A stretch of 64,000 bases of DNA from Chryseobacterium sp. CY350 (GTDB taxonomy: Bacteria > Bacteroidota > Bacteroidia > Flavobacteriales > Weeksellaceae). The position numbers were made by a program, and so were the translations under genes. The stretch is taken from the NCBI RefSeq assembly GCF_027945075.1, contig NZ_CP116034.1, positions 186,001-250,000 on the forward strand. The letters run 5' to 3'. Of the stretch, positions 22,982-32,662 are shown one piece after another (position 1 is the first letter of the stretch; every line of letters begins with the position of its first letter). Below the pieces are notes generated by a model. It had not been told where the DNA came from. It made no database searches and was given only the letters and a program-made list of their open reading frames with translations.

Positions 22982-25426
22982 TTAATCTTTAAAATTATTT
23001 TTATTCAGTTTGTATGTTATTCGGTCGATTTCAAGCAGTGAATTTTCAAAATGCTCTTTGTTGATTCCTATTGTTCCCTCCTTTAGCTTTGTGATTGCAA
23101 TTCTTAATTTTACAAGATGTTGTTTTGCGTATAATGCAACATCACTTCGTTGTGCAGTGGTTAATGCTTTACCTTCTTGTACATCTTTAGGTATAAGAAG
23201 TCTGCTTAATTTTTCAATATAACTACGCTGTAAACCTCTTCTGTAAAAATCGAGTTTTTCGTTTCCACTAAAGTCTACCCAAACTGTTTTTTGTACATCA
23301 TTTAAAAATTCCGTTACCGTGTAAGCTCCTTCAAACTCCATGGCTTTCAGACTTATATTATAGAGCATCCCAGAACTCAAAAGTATATTTAACATCTGAT
23401 TTTGCTGATCTGAAATTTCTTCTTCCGTTTTCAATGGAATTAACTCGCCAATTTCTTGCGGATACATCCAGAGTGGGGCGGTGAACAATTGTCTGCCGAT
23501 ATAGTCTATCGCAGCTTTTACCTTTACTTTGGGAACAGGTTGGTAGACCGAACCTTTTTCATCTGCCGTTCTTTTGGTGATGTAGTTGCTGCCAATGTAT
23601 TTCAGCACGTGATATAGATACAAACCATACTGTTTTACAACCGCTTTATGCATATCGGACAAATTATCATATGTGTCATTGGGTTCATATGTCCATTTAA
23701 TTAAGTTAGGAATTACACGCTTTAAATTCTTAATTCCGTAATCGCTTGCCAATACGGCATCATCGCCCAAATCTTCTCTCTGGCTCCGCGGATCTTCGTC
23801 TTTTCCTTCGCCTCCAAACCATAGTTTAGGATTGGCGGTTAAACTATCAGTAGTCATTTTACTGAGGATATCTTCTTCCTCAAACTCATTATTCGCTTTT
23901 GGGAAATAACGATAACCCCAATTTACAGCCCATTGGTCATAGATTCCAATACGTGGATAAATTCCTTCCGGACTAATATGATCTTCTGGCTGTGCCACAT
24001 AGTTAAGTCGGGCATAATCCATTATAGAAACGGTGTGGCCATTGGCCTCGACCCATTTTTTATCCCTGAGTTTTTCAACCGGAGTAGCGCTGCTGGCTCC
24101 CATATTGTGACGCAAACCAATGGTATGGCCAATTTCATGAGAAGAAACAAAACGGATCAGTTGTCCCATTACCTCATCATCCAAATGCATTTTTCTGGCC
24201 TTGGGATCTAAAGGTCCAACCTGGATCATATACCATTTTTGAACTAATTTCATCACATTATGATACCATCCTACATGACTTTCTATAATTTCGCCGCTTC
24301 TGGGATCGCTTACCCGAGGTCCGTACGAATTAGGTGTTTCTGATGCGTAATATCGGACCACAGAATATCTTGCATCTTCCAGGCTCATCGATTTATCATC
24401 TTCAGGCCATTCTTTACCTACAATGGCATTTTTAAAACCCGCAGCCTCAAAGGCTTTCTCCCAGTCGTTGATTCCCGCAATTAAATACGGTCTCCATTTT
24501 TTTGGCGTTGCCGGGTCGATGTAATAAATTATCTGTTTTTTTGGTTCAACCAACTGGCCCTTTAGATACTTCTTAAGGTCTTCATCTTTGGGTTCCAGTC
24601 GGTATCGCTGGATAATATGTTTTGTCTGTGCACGTTGCTGATCATCATCATACAAGACGTATTTATTAGCAAAAAATCCCACCCTTTCATCGGCAAACCG
24701 CTTACGCATCGGTATTTTTGGAAGCAGGACAATTGAGGTGTTCAATCGTAAAGTGGTACTTCCGCTGCTTGATGTAGAATTGGTGTACGTTTTTGTTGTT
24801 TTGATTTCAACGTTAATAGGATAGACATCCACTGTTTCAATAAAAGATTTATCATCTGCAAGAGAGGTTAGTTTTCGTTCCGTTTTCACTTTATTCTCAA
24901 GGGAGAACATCGCATTGTCTTTTTTGAAGGCATCTGTTACTTCAATGACAATGTCTCCTGTCTCAGGATTGATCGTTTTGATCGGAAAAGCTGTTACAAT
25001 CGGATTTTCATTGCTGCCTGCTAATGCTTTTGCCAACATCGACTCCGGATCTCGGACATCTTGCTTGTACTGCAACGATCTTAAATAAACGGTGTTATTA
25101 CCTCCTTTTTCAAAATAGATTGTCTGTTCATTGGCTTTTTCGCCACCAAAAATTCCCATTCCTTCAGGAGTTGAAAGATATCGGGTAACCACAATCATAT
25201 AGCGATTAAATAAACTGTCCGGAACCTGAAAATAATATTTATTATCCACCTCATCAACTGTAAATAAACCTGATTTACTTACGGCATTTTTCTTAATGAT
25301 CTTATCATAGGGCTGTAAACCTTTCTGCGGCGTGGTGGCGCTATCTGGTTTTTTTTCCGGTCGGGTTTGAGCAAAACCATGTTGAATAATAAACAACAAG
25401 ATTATTAATTTCAATAATTTCTTCAT
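22982..25426 (-). CDS. zinc-dependent metalloprotease (DUF5117/DUF5118 family)
   Basis: An 814-residue exported protease. Signal peptide 1-20 (ends G-F-A-Q). The zinc site H-E-I-G-H-T-I-G-L-R-H (430-440) is the extended metzincin motif HExxHxxGxxH, and a Met-turn appears in V-S-I-M-D-Y-A-R (about 463-470). DUF5118/DUF5117 N-terminal regions precede it, e.g. Y-F-Q-V-P-D-S-L-F-N-R-Y-M-I-V-V-T-R-Y. It is the third gene of an operon, 5 bp after SusD and downstream of SusC, so it probably cuts proteins into peptides for the SusCD importer. Length is typical for the family. Confidence 0.88.
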   Translation of the reverse strand: MKKLLKLIILLFIIQHGFAQTRPEKKPDSATTPQKGLQPYDKIIKKNAVSKSGLFTVDEVDNKYYFQVPDSLFNRYMIVVTRYLSTPEGMGIFGGEKANEQTIYFEKGGNNTVYLRSLQYKQDVRDPESMLAKALAGSNENPIVTAFPIKTINPETGDIVIEVTDAFKKDNAMFSLENKVKTERKLTSLADDKSFIETVDVYPINVEIKTTKTYTNSTSSSGSTTLRLNTSIVLLPKIPMRKRFADERVGFFANKYVLYDDDQQRAQTKHIIQRYRLEPKDEDLKKYLKGQLVEPKKQIIYYIDPATPKKWRPYLIAGINDWEKAFEAAGFKNAIVGKEWPEDDKSMSLEDARYSVVRYYASETPNSYGPRVSDPRSGEIIESHVGWYHNVMKLVQKWYMIQVGPLDPKARKMHLDDEVMGQLIRFVSSHEIGHTIGLRHNMGASSATPVEKLRDKKWVEANGHTVSIMDYARLNYVAQPEDHISPEGIYPRIGIYDQWAVNWGYRYFPKANNEFEEEDILSKMTTDSLTANPKLWFGGEGKDEDPRSQREDLGDDAVLASDYGIKNLKRVIPNLIKWTYEPNDTYDNLSDMHKAVVKQYGLYLYHVLKYIGSNYITKRTADEKGSVYQPVPKVKVKAAIDYIGRQLFTAPLWMYPQEIGELIPLKTEEEISDQQNQMLNILLSSGMLYNISLKAMEFEGAYTVTEFLNDVQKTVWVDFSGNEKLDFYRRGLQRSYIEKLSRLLIPKDVQEGKALTTAQRSDVALYAKQHLVKLRIAITKLKEGTIGINKEHFENSLLEIDRITYKLNKNNFKD

Positions 25427-25431
25427 TAGAA

Positions 25432-26856
25432 TTAAAAGGGAACTGTTTCGTTGGTATTTAAGGTAAGCTTTGGATTTTTTGTCAGTGCAGACAGCGGAAA
25501 AGGGACAATGTACAATCTTGAATCAGGCTGTAACGTGTACGTTTTTTGAGGAACGGTTTGGTTCACCAATGGAAATACTCTCGTGACAGTTTTTGCATAA
25601 TCGGGTTCATTATTCAATCTTTTAAGGTCAAAAAATCGATTAAACCCTAAAAGCAATTCTTTTCTGCGTTCGTTGATGACCAACTGCATCGTTGCGGTTC
25701 TGGTGGACGGAACTGTTAAATTTACAGTACCTGATAAGATTCTCTTTGCTCGTAAAGTATTTAAAATAGCTACAGCATCATTGAACCTGTTTTGTCTGGC
25801 ATAGCATTCGGCAAGCATCAGATGAACCTCAGTGGTTTTCATCCCGACAGTCGGATAGAAAAATTTAGTGTATTGAGTTGCCCAATAGGCGGTATTGGAA
25901 CCCTGATCCAGATTGGTAGTACTGGTAGAATTGAAAAACAGATTAAAACGGGCATCATTAATGCCAAACAGTGTTCGCAGCTCAGGACTGATGATATTAC
26001 TTTGAGCAAAATTCATTTCATTATGACCTGTCATGTACATATAGCTCAATACTTCGACATTACTGGCTGCAGGAACAGCAATTACGTTTGGTCCGCCATG
26101 TGTGCTGTAAGCTACAAGGTCAAATATCTGATTGTTGTAGTTTAGCGATTTTTCAGATGCTGCCTGAGCTTCGGCAATTTCACGTTTGAACAAATGAACC
26201 TTAGCTTTGAAAGCATAAGCAAATGCCAATGAAGGATGGTAAAAATCAAGTGGTTTGATCTGAATGTAGGGCAGTGCTTCTTCTATATCCTTTTGTATAA
26301 ATTCATAAACTTGTGCTACCGTTGACTTTGATGGCTGAGCTTCCAGATCGAATTTATCCATAAGGCAAATTCCTCCATCAATAGCAGCAGTTTGCGGATC
26401 ATAGGCTTTTGCATAAGTGTTGACCAGCAAAAAATGATCGTACGCTCTGTAAATTTTGGCTTCTGCTTTTGCTAATTGTTTGGTGCCTTCATCTCCTTTG
26501 CTGTTGTCAACCAATGAAATAATAGTATTCCATCGGTTAATGTAAGCATAAGCCTGATTGTAAAAGCTGGAAGTTTTCATCAGTGAAACCCGATCTACAC
26601 TTTCATCAAAGGTAAAATTGAGAATATCGATGTTTGGCGTCTTTCCTATCACATTGGCTTCCCTCATCCATTGATCGTCTGACAGGTATTGAAAATTGTT
26701 GATGGGATACCCTCTGTTTGGAAGTGATACCATTTCGTGAAACTGGTCTGCCGTCTCTATGACCAATGCTCCTTTTGGAGTAATATCTGTGTAATCTTCG
26801 CAAGATGCTGCAGTTAACATCATTAGCGACAGCAATATAATTTTTATATGTTTCAT
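25432..26856 (-). CDS. SusD/RagB family nutrient-binding outer-membrane lipoprotein
   Basis: A 474-residue lipoprotein with lipobox T-A-A-S-C (Cys19) followed by helical TPR-like repeats. The N-terminal D-I-T-P-K-G-A and the C-terminal R-R-K-E-L-L-L-G-F-N-R-F-F-D-L-K-R block are typical of SusD. It forms the lid of the SusC channel and binds substrate at the cell surface. Gaps of 5 bp to both SusC and the metalloprotease show a single operon. The protease suggests peptides as substrate, as in RagAB. Confidence 0.88.
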   Translation of the reverse strand: MKHIKIILLSLMMLTAASCEDYTDITPKGALVIETADQFHEMVSLPNRGYPINNFQYLSDDQWMREANVIGKTPNIDILNFTFDESVDRVSLMKTSSFYNQAYAYINRWNTIISLVDNSKGDEGTKQLAKAEAKIYRAYDHFLLVNTYAKAYDPQTAAIDGGICLMDKFDLEAQPSKSTVAQVYEFIQKDIEEALPYIQIKPLDFYHPSLAFAYAFKAKVHLFKREIAEAQAASEKSLNYNNQIFDLVAYSTHGGPNVIAVPAASNVEVLSYMYMTGHNEMNFAQSNIISPELRTLFGINDARFNLFFNSTSTTNLDQGSNTAYWATQYTKFFYPTVGMKTTEVHLMLAECYARQNRFNDAVAILNTLRAKRILSGTVNLTVPSTRTATMQLVINERRKELLLGFNRFFDLKRLNNEPDYAKTVTRVFPLVNQTVPQKTYTLQPDSRLYIVPFPLSALTKNPKLTLNTNETVPF

Positions 26857-26861
26857 TTTTT

Positions 26862-29800
26862 TTAAAGTGTAAGATTAAAACCGAATAGGAATGTTTTTGG
26901 CAATGGCAGATTTCGGGTACCGCTGTTGACCGAATATACTTCCGGATCAATCCGATTTCCTGCCGCACTCCGGTACCAGAGATTGTTGACCTGTAAAGTA
27001 AATTTAGCCGACACCACTTTACTTTCATCAGTAAAAGATTTCGGCAGATTATAACTTAATGAAATGTTTCTAAGCTTGATGTAATCGCCGTCTACGACAT
27101 TGGCAGTTGAATTTCGCCATTGACTGCTGATCGTTCCTGCATAATTTCTCACACTTTCATCAAAATCTACAAACAATCGTACATTGCCATTTTGGTTGGC
27201 ATCTGTATACCGATCAGCAATACCCGAAAGATTGACTTCATCTGAACTCATATCAAGAGTTTCCTTACGCATCACATTTCCTCCTGAGAACACAAACAGG
27301 AAATTCAAATCGAATCCTTTATATGAAAATCTTTGTGACATAGAACCTGTATAGGTGGGTGTCAAACTTCCCATATTGACCAAGGCGGCAGAATTTGTAA
27401 CTGTTTTTATTGCAGTTGAAACCGGGTTTCCATTGGCGTCAAAAGTAATGGATGGATTTCCATTTTCATCTAAAACATAAGGATATCCATTGATAGTTCC
27501 TCCATACTTATAAGCGTACAAACTATTGTAGGTCTCATTTTCCAAAAAGAAGTCTAGCGGAGAACTCACATACACCGACGCATTGGATTGTGCTCTTGTT
27601 ATTTTTCTAACCGTTGTATTGTTAAAACCTACAACCAGGGTAGAACCTATTCGAAATTCTCCTTTATTCAACCAATCAGAACCTATGCTGAATTCAACGC
27701 CTTTGTTGAGCAATGCTCCGGCGTTAATTCTTCTGGTGAGTGCGCCAACCGTAGGATCCAGATCTGTGGTCGCTAATAGATCGGTACTGTATTTACGATA
27801 AACGTCTACGCTTCCTCTTAATTTATTTTTAAACAAGCTGTAATCCAATCCCAGATTCCTCGTTTCTGATTTTTCCCACCTTAACAAAGGATTGGGCTGA
27901 GCTATAATATCGATATACTGTACGGATTGGTACAAGTTATCATTTCTTCTTCTCGCTGTAATGTAGGGTGTTGTGGTCTGGTCTACATTTCCGTTGACGC
28001 CATAAGTAGCTCTCAGTTTAAGTCCGTTTACCCATTGGATTTCTTTCATGAAACTTTCGTTGCTCACATTCCATCCTAAACCTACAGACCACAACGGACG
28101 GTTTTTGTACCTGGGATCTACTCCAAAGAGATCGGCTCTGTCTAACCTGTAACTTCCAGTCACATTGTATTTTGATAAAAAAGTATAACCGACACTGCTA
28201 AATACCGAAAAATAAAGATGCAAAATTTCTGTCTGCACTCTTGATCCGGCTGATAAGGTTCTGTTATTTCCGTAGATGTAACTCGGAACGCCGGTCTGGC
28301 TCAATGCAAGACTATTGATTATTGAAGAAGTGAGGGTAACAGGATCATAACCGTATCGTAACTGTTCAACTGTTCTGGGGACGAAAGTTTCACGCATTTC
28401 GGTACCTAATAAAGCTGTAATAGCATGCTTGCCTCCATCAAGATTCTGACTGAAATCCAGTTGGTTTCTAAAAGAATAATTGTTTACCTCACTGCTCAAT
28501 TGCCTGTATCGTCCTCCTGTTGAAAAACCTTCTACGTAGGTGTAGGCATTTGTTGTGGGATTATATCCGGTTAAAGAATTGATCGCATAACGCATCTTAT
28601 AAGAATTAATATCATAATACTGCTCGTTATCGTTTCTTCTTGTTTCGTACTGAAATTGTGTACTGAAACTTAAACCTCTCCAGATCTTGGCTTTTAGGTT
28701 GGCAAAGGCTCTCAAATTGAGCGAGTTTTGTTTTGTAATACCTTGTTGAAGCTCGTCTAAAATATTAAAAGTGACAGGTTTAAAACCACTTAGTCCATTT
28801 ATTTTTGCAGCCACTCCCGGATTGATAATCCCTCCGGAGGTAAAACCGTCACTGATACCCACAAATGGTGATATTACTCGATTTCCATTCTCATCAGTAA
28901 TACGTTCGTACCTTTTTTGAATATCATAATTTCCGTAACTGCCATCCGTAACATCTTCATTACTGTAAGTTCCGTTTAAACCAATGGTCGCATTTAGCCA
29001 GTTACTGACCTGAAAACTGCTCTTTGCATAAAGATTTAATGCACGGCTATCGTTGTTCACAATACGCCTGTTTGCCTGATCATAATTCAATGATACATAC
29101 GTATTGTACTTGTTGTTTCCAGCCGAAAATGCAATATTGTAACGTTGTCTTAATTCGTTTTGCCAAACATTGTCCCGATAATCTTTATTGTAGTCATTTT
29201 TTCTCCATTGGCTAAGCGTTTTATTGTAATCAGAATTGTTAATTTTACCCTCTTCCAGATCTCTGTTAAGCTGATAAAGAGGGCTGTAATACTTGATACT
29301 GCTGTTTCCGATATCTCCATAACTATTGAACATCGTGGCAACATTGGCAAATTTCGATCGCTCTCTATTATAAACATCCTGTTCAAAATCAATTAACTCA
29401 CTTGTAGAGGCATAATTCATATCCATCAAATTGGGTCTTTCAGCAAGAAATAGATCAGAATTGAAAGTCACTTTTAAGTTCCCGCTTCCTTTTTTGGTTG
29501 TTAAAACAATAATCCCATTTGCAGCTCTTGAACCATAAATAGAGGCTGCAGCTGCATCTTTAAGTACATCTATGCTTTCAATATCATAAGGGTTGATCTC
29601 ATCCAATGTCAACTCAGTGGGTAAACCATCAATGACCAACAGCGGACTGTAGCCAACCTGAAGGGAAGAAAAGGTTCCGATTCCTCTTAGAATAGGTTTG
29701 TCTCCGCCAATTCCTGCCGGATTTTTTTGAAACATCAAACCTGCAACACGTCCTTCCAGAGCACTTGCCAAATTGGTGTTGAGGTTTTCGTTTAAGGTTT

Positions 29801-30233
29801 TTTGAGAAATTTTTGTTATTGCAGCAGTGGAGGAGCTTCTGTTAAGCGTCTGATATCCTGTGACGACGACTTCTTCCAGTAATGACACTGCTGGAGTCAT
29901 TGGAATGACCATCACGGAACCTGCATTGTTTTTCGTGTATTTTTCTTCCTTTCGGTCAAAACCGAAATGTAAGAATTCTAAAGTGACTTCACTAAAGTTT
30001 GTTTCAAAGGTAAAATGACCGTACCGATCTGTTTTTAAGCTATTGGGAGTGCCTTTCTGCACTACGGTGACGCCTGATAATCCACCGCCGTCCACATCTG
30101 TTACCATACCCTGCAGCGTATAATTGGTTTGCGCAAAAGAGGAAGTGACAGTGAAAATAGAAATCAAAAAAAGGAATTTAACAAAGTGTTGATGTGATGG
30201 TAAGCTCCTTTTTTTTATATTTAATTTATACAT
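26862..30233 (-). CDS. SusC/RagA family TonB-linked outer-membrane protein
   Basis: An 1123-residue TonB-dependent transporter. A long signal region (1-34) precedes a carboxypeptidase-regulatory-like domain (Y-T-L-Q-G-M-V-T-D-V-D-G-G-G-L). The plug follows, with E-E-V-V-V-T-G-Y-Q-T-L, L-R-G-I-G-T-F, P-L-L-V-I-D-G-L-P and the signature S-I-D-V-L-K-D-A-A-A-A-S-I-Y-G-S-R-A-A-N-G. The rest is a 22-strand barrel ending in F-G-F-N-L-T-L. First gene of the SusC-SusD-metalloprotease operon. Substrate is inferred to be peptides from the attached protease. Confidence 0.9.
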   Translation of the reverse strand: MYKLNIKKRSLPSHQHFVKFLFLISIFTVTSSFAQTNYTLQGMVTDVDGGGLSGVTVVQKGTPNSLKTDRYGHFTFETNFSEVTLEFLHFGFDRKEEKYTKNNAGSVMVIPMTPAVSLLEEVVVTGYQTLNRSSSTAAITKISQKTLNENLNTNLASALEGRVAGLMFQKNPAGIGGDKPILRGIGTFSSLQVGYSPLLVIDGLPTELTLDEINPYDIESIDVLKDAAAASIYGSRAANGIIVLTTKKGSGNLKVTFNSDLFLAERPNLMDMNYASTSELIDFEQDVYNRERSKFANVATMFNSYGDIGNSSIKYYSPLYQLNRDLEEGKINNSDYNKTLSQWRKNDYNKDYRDNVWQNELRQRYNIAFSAGNNKYNTYVSLNYDQANRRIVNNDSRALNLYAKSSFQVSNWLNATIGLNGTYSNEDVTDGSYGNYDIQKRYERITDENGNRVISPFVGISDGFTSGGIINPGVAAKINGLSGFKPVTFNILDELQQGITKQNSLNLRAFANLKAKIWRGLSFSTQFQYETRRNDNEQYYDINSYKMRYAINSLTGYNPTTNAYTYVEGFSTGGRYRQLSSEVNNYSFRNQLDFSQNLDGGKHAITALLGTEMRETFVPRTVEQLRYGYDPVTLTSSIINSLALSQTGVPSYIYGNNRTLSAGSRVQTEILHLYFSVFSSVGYTFLSKYNVTGSYRLDRADLFGVDPRYKNRPLWSVGLGWNVSNESFMKEIQWVNGLKLRATYGVNGNVDQTTTPYITARRRNDNLYQSVQYIDIIAQPNPLLRWEKSETRNLGLDYSLFKNKLRGSVDVYRKYSTDLLATTDLDPTVGALTRRINAGALLNKGVEFSIGSDWLNKGEFRIGSTLVVGFNNTTVRKITRAQSNASVYVSSPLDFFLENETYNSLYAYKYGGTINGYPYVLDENGNPSITFDANGNPVSTAIKTVTNSAALVNMGSLTPTYTGSMSQRFSYKGFDLNFLFVFSGGNVMRKETLDMSSDEVNLSGIADRYTDANQNGNVRLFVDFDESVRNYAGTISSQWRNSTANVVDGDYIKLRNISLSYNLPKSFTDESKVVSAKFTLQVNNLWYRSAAGNRIDPEVYSVNSGTRNLPLPKTFLFGFNLTL

Positions 30234-30356
30234 TACGAATTAAATTATTTGATTTGTTGGATTTTGTTGATCTTGAAATTTCGTGTACTGATACCAAAAA
30301 CTTAAAATTGACTATGTGATTGTTAAGTTATATTGATTCAGTTCTCAGCAATTAAA

Positions 30357-31052
30357 TTAAAACAGAAGAAAACCTATGAAAATGCCATAACTATTTTCAT
30401 TGAATTTTTCCGGTCCGTAATAATCGATATTGGTTCCTAAACCAAATGTTACTTCTTTGTAGCTTACACCTGCACGAGCCATCAGATAGCTTCGGGTCTG
30501 CATATCGATAATGCTGCTATATTCATATAAGGCTTGAATTCGCGTGTACAAACGCCAGTTATTACTGATTTTCGGCTTGTATTCAACTAAGAACATTCCT
30601 TCTATATTGGTGTCGCTGGAGAAATCTATTCGGGAATTTGCGACGAATAACCAATCGGGGGTGGCTTTGCTGTAAATCAGTCCGGCAATCGGACGCATCC
30701 CTTTTACCGGCGTCACGTGAAAACCGGCGGCGAATTTCAGACCTTTTACAATCTCATAAGTAAGACTGGCTTGCGTCATATAATCATTCACTTTATCTTC
30801 ACCCCATTCTCCTACCAAAGAAGTAACACTGAAAAAACCGAGTTTGGGGACGCTTTTTATTTTTTTATCAATAATCATTTGAAAAGCCAGACTGCGGTTG
30901 CTCCCTAAAACTTCTGTATTGATGGGAACACTTGATACAACGGCACTTGATTGATTCTGAGCTTTAAAACAATTAGATATTGTCATAAAACAGAGTAGGG
31001 GAAAGCTTTTTATAAAACTTTTTTTTAGTAGAGTATTTGAAATGGATTTCAT
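30357..31052 (-). CDS. outer-membrane beta-barrel protein, copper-cluster associated
   Basis: From the ATG at 31052 the protein has 231 residues. Its signal peptide ends S-N-C-F-K-A-Q, and repeated amphipathic strands end in G-I-F-I-G-F-L-L-F, an aromatic outer-membrane-type terminus. An in-frame ATG at 31091 adds 13 charged and polar residues ahead of the signal peptide and is less likely. It lies downstream of the SCO1/YHS/CNGKC genes in the same direction and may be the outer-membrane part of that group. No family name is recognised. Confidence 0.65.
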   Translation of the reverse strand: MKSISNTLLKKSFIKSFPLLCFMTISNCFKAQNQSSAVVSSVPINTEVLGSNRSLAFQMIIDKKIKSVPKLGFFSVTSLVGEWGEDKVNDYMTQASLTYEIVKGLKFAAGFHVTPVKGMRPIAGLIYSKATPDWLFVANSRIDFSSDTNIEGMFLVEYKPKISNNWRLYTRIQALYEYSSIIDMQTRSYLMARAGVSYKEVTFGLGTNIDYYGPEKFNENSYGIFIGFLLF

Positions 31053-31212
31053 TAAATTGTTTTGGTTGATTAAGTTTCTTTGTGATTTCAATCGGAATTA
31101 TACCGTCTTGCGTAGGTTTTGCGCACGGATGATAATGGCAGACATTAATAATGTTGCTACTAGGTTTAATCTAATTGCTTAACAGTTCTCTTTTTTTAAG
31201 AATGAGAGTCAA

Positions 31213-31548
31213 TTAAACTGAAGGTGGACGAAATATCTTTGAATGGTATTCGGAATGATAAGGATCCGTACAGAAAGTACTGATAGAGTCTTGATGAACA
31301 CTATCGATGTCCGAGTGGGTAAATTTGAAATCTTCGGCAACCAAAAAAACATCAGTCGAAGGAACAGAGATTTTATGACCATTTTGAGTCGTCTGTTCCT
31401 GATTTGTTTTGGTCAATTCTTTGGATACATAGCATTTACCATTACACATCAGTTCAGGTTTTGCTTTGTTTTCACAAAGGTTTTCTACAATATAATCATA
31501 GTTTACTGCATAGTTTATCAGTGGCAATACAGGTCGCATTGTCATCAT
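31213..31548 (-). CDS. small membrane-anchored CNGKC-motif protein
   Basis: A 111-residue protein of a small Bacteroidota family defined by N-Y-D-Y-I-V-E-N-L-C-E-N then C-N-G-K-C (Cys25, 35 and 39). It is a paralogue of the gene at 32663-33022. Three closely spaced Cys next to an SCO1 gene suggest copper handling. The ATG at 31548 leaves only part of the hydrophobic leader. Codons upstream (frame open to a TGA at 31591-31593) encode L-K-Y-L-V-S-I-L-I-I-F, matching the paralogue's signal, so a non-ATG start (e.g. CTG at 31581) is likely. The C-terminus ends F-R-P-P-S-V, with the Pro-Pro tail shared by the paralogue. Confidence 0.65.
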   Translation of the reverse strand: MMTMRPVLPLINYAVNYDYIVENLCENKAKPELMCNGKCYVSKELTKTNQEQTTQNGHKISVPSTDVFLVAEDFKFTHSDIDSVHQDSISTFCTDPYHSEYHSKIFRPPSV

Positions 31549-31641
31549 GAAAATGATTAATATGGAAACTAAATATTTCAGAAGCTTAATTCAAAAAGTG
31601 ACTGTTAAAAGCTGAAAACCAGACTCAAATAGAATTTGAAA

Positions 31642-32331
31642 TTATTTTAGAAGCTTTCTGATATCTTCAATCAGAAGTTCTCGGTCGGGATGGTATTGTC
31701 CTTTAAGATCCGTATTGAGTCCTTCGGGATCTTCATAATTCAGTCCTGAATAATAGAGGATAGGAACATTATTTTTACCGAAACGACATCTTATGTTTCC
31801 CTCCTGATCTACCAATGCAATCATACCACTGTGGTTCAGGCTTTCAGAATCGTCATCTTTATCACCGACATAAATATTGAACTGATCGGCAATTTTTCCG
31901 ATATAGTCTCTGTCGCCTGTTAAAAGATGCCAGTTGGGAGATTTGATACCAATTTTACTTTTATGAGCCTTCAAAATCTCAGGGGTATCGTTTTCAGGAT
32001 CGATGCTGATAGAGATCACTCCAAGTTCAGGACTGTCGATTTCCTCCATTATGTGCTTCAGATTGCTATTCATAATCGGGCATATCGTAGGGCAGGTACT
32101 GTAGAAAAACTCTACCAGATACACTTTGCCCAGCATATCTTTATTAGAAGTTTTTTTATTGTTTTGGTCGGTCAGTTCAAAATCGGGAACTTTCATGACC
32201 GAGTACAATTCTTTTTTGAAGTATCCGGTTCCAAAAGAAATAACTGCAAACAGACCTGCAAAGACCAACGTAGGAACAACAAATTTTCGAATTGCTGAGT
32301 TCCTCTTTTCTGAACGATTATTTGGCTGCAT
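31642..32331 (-). CDS. SCO1/SenC family copper-binding protein
   Basis: A 229-residue membrane-anchored thioredoxin-fold protein with one N-terminal membrane segment (about 18-35). The copper motif is C-P-T-I-C (Cys80, Cys84) within F-F-Y-S-T-C-P-T-I-C-P, and the third ligand His167 lies in L-N-H-S-G-M. SCO proteins deliver copper to the CuA centre of cytochrome oxidase or reduce its cysteines. The start overlaps the end of the YHS-like lipoprotein gene by 14 bp. Neighbouring Cys-rich proteins and this gene form a copper-handling unit. Confidence 0.88.
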   Translation of the reverse strand: MQPNNRSEKRNSAIRKFVVPTLVFAGLFAVISFGTGYFKKELYSVMKVPDFELTDQNNKKTSNKDMLGKVYLVEFFYSTCPTICPIMNSNLKHIMEEIDSPELGVISISIDPENDTPEILKAHKSKIGIKSPNWHLLTGDRDYIGKIADQFNIYVGDKDDDSESLNHSGMIALVDQEGNIRCRFGKNNVPILYYSGLNYEDPEGLNTDLKGQYHPDRELLIEDIRKLLK

Positions 32332-32593
32332 ATTTCTCTGGAGTTTTTTTGAATGTTTCTTTACAGCCAGATGAACAGAATCCGTAGATTTTATTTTTGT
32401 AAACTGCAGTATCTTTTAGATATTGAGCTGTTTTCATTTTACAGATGGGATCCTCTTCATTGATCACCTTCACATTTTTTATGTCGACGCCAGCGGTCAT
32501 CGATTTTTTGTGGTTAATTTTAAATTCTTCTTCTTTTTTACAAGACGTAAGGGATAATGACAGCACTGCTATCAAAATTACTGTTGATTTCAT
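32318..32593 (-). CDS. YHS-like heavy-metal-binding lipoprotein
   Basis: A 91-residue lipoprotein: lipobox L-T-S-C (Cys18), then a YHS-type domain with D-P-I-C-K-M-K (Cys51) and Y-G-F-C-S-S-G-C-K-E-T-F (Cys73, Cys77). The final F-K-K-T-P-E-K-Y-A-A-K is typical of YHS domains that bind copper or other soft metals. It overlaps the SCO1 gene by 14 bp, indicating coupling, and is preceded by a CNGKC-motif gene. It probably serves as a periplasmic metal carrier or buffer. Confidence 0.8.
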   Translation of the reverse strand: MKSTVILIAVLSLSLTSCKKEEEFKINHKKSMTAGVDIKNVKVINEEDPICKMKTAQYLKDTAVYKNKIYGFCSSGCKETFKKTPEKYAAK

Positions 32594-32662
32594 TAGGTAA
32601 GATTTGTTAAATTTTGTTGAATAGTATTTTGAAAAAAATCAAAATACAAGTAATGCAATAAT

